Below are positions 59,298-64,000 of a stretch of 64,000 bases of DNA, piece by piece. Made by a program: the position numbers and the translations under genes. The notes beneath the pieces are model-generated. The model worked only from the letters and a program-made list of their open reading frames with translations, ran no database searches and had not been told where the DNA came from. Location of the stretch: contig CM069590.1 of the NCBI GenBank assembly GCA_035771175.1, forward strand, positions 53,034,024 to 53,098,023. Reading direction: 5' to 3'. Position 1 is the first letter of the stretch, and each line of letters starts with the position of its first letter. This DNA is from Paratinospora sagittata. Lineage: Eukaryota > Streptophyta > Magnoliopsida > Ranunculales > Menispermaceae.

Positions 59298-61691
59298 TTA
59301 AGAATTACCTAAGCCCATGAACTCGGCAAAGTGCTCCATCATGTAGTCCTCACGCTCCCAAGTAACTTGTTCCTCGCCATGGAACTGCCATCTCACCTTA
59401 ACCATCGGAATCTCACGGTTACGTAACCTCTGGACCTTCCGGTCAAGTATCTGAATAGGTTCCTCATCATAAGTCCCATCCTGCCTCAGTTCAATGTTCC
59501 TCCAGTCCAAGACGTGATCAAAATCACTCTTGTATACTCTCAGCATTGACACGTGAAAGACATTGTGGACTGCTGCTAACTGAGGTGGCAAGGCTAATCG
59601 GTAAGCGACGGGGCCAATTCGTTCTAAAACCTCGAACGGCCCAATAAATCTCGGAGCGAGCTTGCCTTTTATCCCAAATCTAGTTTGGCCCTTCTGAGGT
59701 GAGACCTTCAATAAAACTTGGTCACCCACCTCGAACTCTACGGTCTTCCGCTTGGCATCAGTGTAACTCTTCTGCCTGTCTTGGGCTACTTTCATATTAT
59801 GCTTGATCCTCTTAATATTCTCTGTGTGTTCTTGTACAAACTCTGGTCCCATCATCGCAACATCCCCTACCTCCGTCCAACAGATCGGAGATCTACAGGG
59901 TCGACCATACAATGCCTCAAAAGGAGCCATGCCAATACTGGACTGATAGCTATTGTTGTACGCGAACTCACACAAATGTATGTACTCCTCCCAGTTACCA
60001 CTGGACTCAAGGACACAAGCTCGAAGCATATCCTCTAAAATCGATATCAACCTCTCAGACTGGCCATCCGTCTGGGGGTGAAAAGCGGTACTGAGATCTA
60101 GTCTAGTGCCTAGCTGCCTCTGCAACCCCTGCCAGAATACCGATGTAAACCTCGGATCCCTATCTGACACAATCGAAACAGGCACTCCATGTAATCTGAC
60201 TATCTCCCGCATATAGAGTCTGCTCAGCTTGTCCATAGAATCCCTAGTGTTCACCGGTAGAAAGTGAGCAGACTTGGTCAAGCGATCAATAATAACCCAA
60301 ACAGCATTATGTCTCCTCGGGGTGTTGGGTAATCCCACAACAAAATCCATAGTGACATGCTCCCATTTCCACTCAGGAATGGCAAGCGGTTGCATCTGCC
60401 CTCCAGGCCTCTGATGCTCAGCTTTGACTCTTTGACAGATCTCACACCTCTGAATGAACTGAGCTATTTCTCTCTTCATGTCGGGCCACCAATACATTCT
60501 TTTCATATCATGATACATCTTGGTTCCGCCAGGATGAATAGCATAATGAGATCTGTGAGCCTCTTGGAGAACACTCTGTCTAAGTCGTGGATCTGTGGGA
60601 ACCCATAAACGTCCCCTAAATCTCAAGGCACCATCAGATGACAAGTGCCAATCAGTAAAATCACTGCTCTCAGCCCAAGACTTGTATATCCCATAATCAA
60701 CGTCAAGTCTCTGTTGGTCAATTACCTCCTGGACTTGTGTAGGCTGAGCTCTAATTTGAGCACATATCACAATCTGATCTGAAGGAGTAGCACATACACT
60801 CATAACCGTAGCCGCCTCAAGTAGTCTCCACTCATGAGACATCTGGCGTGCTACCATAACTGTCTCTACCCGCTTCCTGCTCAACGCATCAGCCACTACA
60901 TTGGCTTTACCTGGGTGGTATTCCAATGTAAAATCATAGTCTTTGAGGAGCTCCAACCACCTTCTCTGCCTCATGTTCAATTCCTTCTGAGAGAACAAAT
61001 ACTTGAGGCTCTTATGGTCAGAATACAGAGTGAATCTCTCACCATAGAGATAATGCCTCCAAATCTTCAAAGCAAAAACCACTGCGGCCAGTTCTAAGTC
61101 ATGAACAGGGTAGTTCTTTTCATGCACCTTCAACTGCCTCGATGCATAAGCAATGACCCTATCCTTCTGCATCAACACGCAACCTAAGCCGATGCGAGAG
61201 GCATCAGTATAGATAACCAACTCCTGATCAGGCTCTGGCAAAATCAACACTGGCGTAGATGTCAATCTTTTCTTCAGCTCTAAAAAGGCATTCTCACACT
61301 CCTCGGTCCATGCAAATGACACATCTTTCTGGGTGAGCCTAGTCATAGGCGTAGCTATCTTGGAGAATCCCTGAACGAATCTCCTATAGTAACCAGCTAA
61401 CCCAAGAAAGCTTCTGATCTCGGTCACTGTGGTAGGCCTAGGCCAACTGATAATGGCTTCAACCTTAGACGGATCAACTGAAATCCCCTCAGAACTCACC
61501 ACATGACCTAAGAACTTCACTTCGGTGATCCAAAATTCGCACTTGCTCAGCTTTGCATATAGCCTATGCTCTCTCAGGGTTTGCAAAGTCACTCTAAGGT
61601 GTTCCTCATGCTCAGCTCGAGTCTTGGAATACACCAATATGTCATCAATGAAGACGATGACAAACTTATCCAGATACTGCCTAAAGACCCT
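59298..61691 (-). pseudogene. Gypsy pol, part 2: reverse transcriptase end, RNase H, integrase, chromodomain
   Basis: An open stretch of about 779 codons from Met at 61637 (the frame is open from 61691). It contains, in order, the [10 protein letters not shown] catalytic box of reverse transcriptase (close to the start), the palm/thumb region with [11 protein letters not shown], RNase H with [14 protein letters not shown] and [13 protein letters not shown], the integrase zinc finger (H...H...CEICQR), a D-D-E core ([20 protein letters not shown] in [11 protein letters not shown]), and a C-terminal chromodomain with [15 protein letters not shown]. It is a pol fragment, separated from its N-terminal part by the stop at 61692-61694. 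Confidence 0.92.
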
Positions 61692-62338
61692 CTACATCAG
61701 GTCCATGAACATTGCCGGTGCATTAGTCACACCAAATGGCATCACAAGAAACTCATAATGTCCATAACGGGTTCTGAATGCTGTCTTAGGCACATCTTCC
61801 TCCCTGATCCTCAGCTGATGATACCCGGAGCGCAAATCAATCTTCGAAAAATACTTCGCTCCCCTCAACTGATCAAACAAGTCATCAATCCTTGGGAGAG
61901 CATATTTGTTCTTGATGGTCACCCTGTTCAATTGGCGATAGTCGATGCATAACCGCAAGCTCCCATCTTTCTTTTTCACAAAAAGAACTGGAGCTCCCCA
62001 GGGTGACACACTCGGGCAAATAAAGCCTTTAGCCAATAACTCCTCGAGCTGTTTTTGCAACTCTTTCAACTCGGCTGGCGCCATTCTATATGGTGCCATG
62101 GAGATAGGCTTCGTGCCAGGGACTAGTTCAATAATGAAATCGATCTCTCGCTTCGGTGGTAATCCTGGAAGATCCGCAGGGAACACATCTTGAAAGTCCC
62201 TAACAATGGAAATATCTTCAAGTATCACCTCACTAGTCTCTTCTTCATCAGGCACTAACCCAGCCAAAATCTCCCTATCTCCATCAGTCACAAATCTACC
62301 CCTTGTGACTGTCTGGTCTGAAGCTTTGCCCTATAGTG
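61692..62338 (-). pseudogene. Gypsy pol, part 1: N-terminal reverse transcriptase
   Basis: From about 62291 down to a TAG at 61692-61694 the frame encodes the fingers and palm of reverse transcriptase, with [48 protein letters not shown] and a truncation directly after FMDLM. A second in-frame TAG lies upstream at 62331-62333. Both stops precede the catalytic FIDD box. Confidence 0.9.
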
Positions 62339-62709
62339 TAAACACTGGGTGTCCGGGGATTTGAAAAATGATTCTCTTTGCGAAACAGTCGACAACTGCA
62401 TGATATGCCGCGAGCCAATCCATCCCTAGAATTGCATCAAACTCTAAAAACTCTAGGACTCGAAAGTCAATAGGCATCTCAACATCACCAATCTGAACCA
62501 CACACGGGTACAGATCTATTCGGGTAGATCCTTTCCCCAGCTACAGTACTCACCACAAACCATGTACTAGCCCTAATGGGAGTCAAATGCAAACTATCTA
62601 CCATACGTCCAGATATGAATGATAATGTAGACCCAGCATCAAATTGCTTAGCCTGTCTCTTAGTCTCTGGAACGTAAGCCAGTAAGAACAACCGTTTGAA
62701 GGTGTCTCA
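62331..62709 (-). pseudogene. Gypsy protease remnant fused to gag by deletion
   Basis: Just after the gag stop (62707-62709) the frame continues through a short gag tail (LFLLAYVPETKRQAK), then jumps to the protease active-site region FDAGSTLSFIS, where family members have D-S/T-G-A. The middle and end of gag, including the zinc knuckle, and the protease N-terminus are missing. A frameshift near 62510 moves the downstream protease half (MPIDFRVLEF, DAILGMDWL) into another frame. Confidence 0.8.
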
Positions 62710-63063
62710 ACTCTTCACTGCCCCCTGTGTATCCAACACTGAAAGCCACCAGTCCTCTGCATCACTCTCCAGTGTGTGAGCAGCACATAGGACCTGAGAC
62801 TCCTCATCAAGCTCTAAGGAGCGACTGATCTTCTCGACATTCTTTAGCCAATCTTCGACTTTCTTCAAGTCAACCCCACCAGTGAATTCCTTAGGCTTTA
62901 GCTTCATGAACTTCTCTAGCAGTCTAATCCGTCGATCAGTGGGGTTCTCCACAACAATAGGAGCAGGTGTAGGCATAGGCTGAGGTACAGCCATTTGAGG
63001 TCCTGCTGCCCCTGTAGCTCCACTAGTCTCGGCCCCACTAGTGCCCGCCTCATAACTACCCAT
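62707..63063 (-). pseudogene. Gypsy gag N-terminal remnant
   Basis: Starts MGSYEAGTSGAE (Met at 63063; an in-frame Met at 63132 is also open). It contains the retrotransposon gag motif KPKEFTGGVDLKKVEDWLKNVEK and CAAHTLESDAEDWW, and ends at TGA (62707-62709) in place of a tryptophan codon expected from the family. Full gag in this lineage is several hundred residues; about 118 remain before the stop. Confidence 0.85.
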
Positions 63064-63203
63064 ATCATATAATACACACAGAAAATATGATAGTAAGGCT
63101 TTTAAGTTAATTCTTTTAAGCTTTTTAATCACCTAAATCTCTCACCCAATTCCTAGGTCAAAGTCATCTAAGTCCAATACATAGACCAAACCTAGTAAAA
63201 TCA

Positions 63204-63216
63204 GGCTCTGATACCA
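63204..63216 (-). other. Primer-binding site of the gypsy element
   Basis: On the minus strand TGGTATCAGAGCC, complementary to the 3' end of initiator methionine tRNA, two bases inside the 5' LTR. Confidence 0.92.
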
Positions 63217-63218
63217 AC

Positions 63219-64000
63219 TGTGACGACCCCGCGCCCCGGACCACCAACCCCGCAGGGAATGGCATGCGGAATGCCGGGGCGGGACGCCCGGCGTAGGCAT
63301 CTCCAACCACTCCTCAACTCCCGTGAGGTAGTCGAGACCCTACAAGCCTTATCCCAAACAACGACATGATATCAAAATGTACTAAACAAAACTACCCACC
63401 GTATTAATCATCCAAGACAAGAGATAATCCATAAAAATGAACCATAAATAAAATCATAATCCCTACAGTCCATTAAAATTGACATAGACATAAAATCTAA
63501 AATTGTGGATACAAATAAAAACTGTCATATGCCCACATAGTCTATCTAACAAGTCCCAACTCACCCATACTACAATGTGGTAAGTGTTATAATTACATAA
63601 TCCAAAACATAATACTTCATAATTTAAAACACAATTCAATCAAAATACCTCTCAACTCACATCGAGGCATTGGATTCTCTCGCAGGCAAGGCCCTCAAGA
63701 TATGACTACTCCTTTGCCCTTATTCGGGACAGAAGGACCTGAAAGAGGAAAATGAGGGTGAGCCAACGATGCCCAGTGAATAGAATTCAAATATGCTATC
63801 AATACTCATCAATAAAAACCATGTATGCATGTCAATGTGTAGCATGATTAAAAGCTCATAACATATATATATCAAGCATTTATAATAAGTTCGATGCAAG
63901 TAAAAGTTTATCAATTTGGATCCACATTCCACATGCCTTGGGTTACTAGTCCACGTCTATTTCACCGTGCCGTTGATCCCAATCATGTTTATTTGGGTTA
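63219..64000 (-). repeat. 5' LTR of the gypsy element (first 782 bp visible)
   Basis: Begins TGTGACGACCCCGCG and is collinear with the left LTR at an offset of 6924 bp. The only difference noticed by eye is A at 63647 against G at 56723. It runs off the window, so its far end and the target duplication cannot be checked. Confidence 0.93.

Larger units (their letters stand above)
56295..64000 (-). mobile_element. Ty3/gypsy chromovirus (Tekay/Del-like), partial at the right edge
   Basis: Minus-strand LTR retrotransposon. The left (3') LTR is 56295-59254 and the right (5') LTR starts at 63219 and leaves the window. The polypurine tract (59255-59267) and primer site (63204-63216) are in place. 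Between them lie remnants of gag, protease, reverse transcriptase, RNase H, integrase and a C-terminal chromodomain, the last together with very long LTRs pointing to the Tekay/Del lineage of chromoviruses. It inserted into the leader of an older copia element. Coding capacity is broken by a gag-protease deletion, stops and a frameshift, all listed separately. Confidence 0.92.

Noticed and set aside
59718..62193. Plus-strand open frames across the gypsy pol region
   Set aside because: Antisense shadows of the minus-strand pol coding sequence.

Overview
The window is nuclear DNA from a flowering plant, most likely a eudicot. Genes are split by short GT-AG introns, intergenic DNA is AT-rich, and LTR retrotransposons, LINE debris and small inverted-repeat elements lie between and inside genes. 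Recognised proteins are all plant types: a group-4 pectinesterase, a SYP112-type syntaxin, a DYW-class PPR protein, a chloroplast alpha/beta hydrolase, a TMEM53/DUF829 protein and an isoflavone-reductase-like (PCBER) family. Nothing in the sequence fixes the species. No prokaryotic features, CRISPR arrays or rRNA/tRNA genes were seen.

Layout. 1-4745: pectinesterase on +, five exons. 6845-7410: broken inverted copy of the syntaxin 3' end, split by a solo LTR. 8184-9086: intact SYP112-like syntaxin on -. 9905-12019: intronless PPR-DYW gene on +. 14190-15146: unnamed 140-residue plant protein in four small exons. 16027-18709: TMEM53/DUF829 protein on -, divergent from an alpha/beta hydrolase (19211-22812, +, seven exons) across a ~500 bp shared promoter. 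The hydrolase introns hold a solo LTR and a SINE-like insertion.

24015-52755 is the main feature: a same-strand tandem array of seven NADPH-dependent isoflavone-reductase-like loci, all derived from one five-exon plan (about 180/135/238/204/167 nt). Locus 1 is a divergent member whose second intron is swollen to 4.5 kb by a LINE fragment and an internally inverted Ty1/copia element. Loci 2, 4 and 6 are intact phenylcoumaran benzylic ether reductase (PCBER)-type genes. Locus 3 is a pseudogene with a microhomology deletion, frameshifts, a damaged TATA box and a nested miniature LTR element. Locus 5 has a single 1-nt deletion. Locus 7 is an orphan first exon with a 5-bp duplication. These enzymes act in lignan/neolignan metabolism and are cytosolic NADPH-dependent reductases. 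The array looks like an expanding and decaying specialised-metabolism family, not a multi-step pathway cluster.

52756-64000 is repeat-rich: a stop-containing first-exon fragment of a CIAO1-like WD40 gene, a copia LTR with primer-binding site, and inside that remnant a Ty3/gypsy chromovirus (minus strand, LTRs about 2.96 kb) that runs off the right edge. Its two LTRs differ at about one of 782 comparable positions, so it inserted recently, yet its gag-pol is deleted and interrupted, implying mobilisation in trans.

Exon boundaries were assigned by hand from reading frame, GT-AG sites and family similarity. Total coding lengths are multiples of three for every gene called intact.
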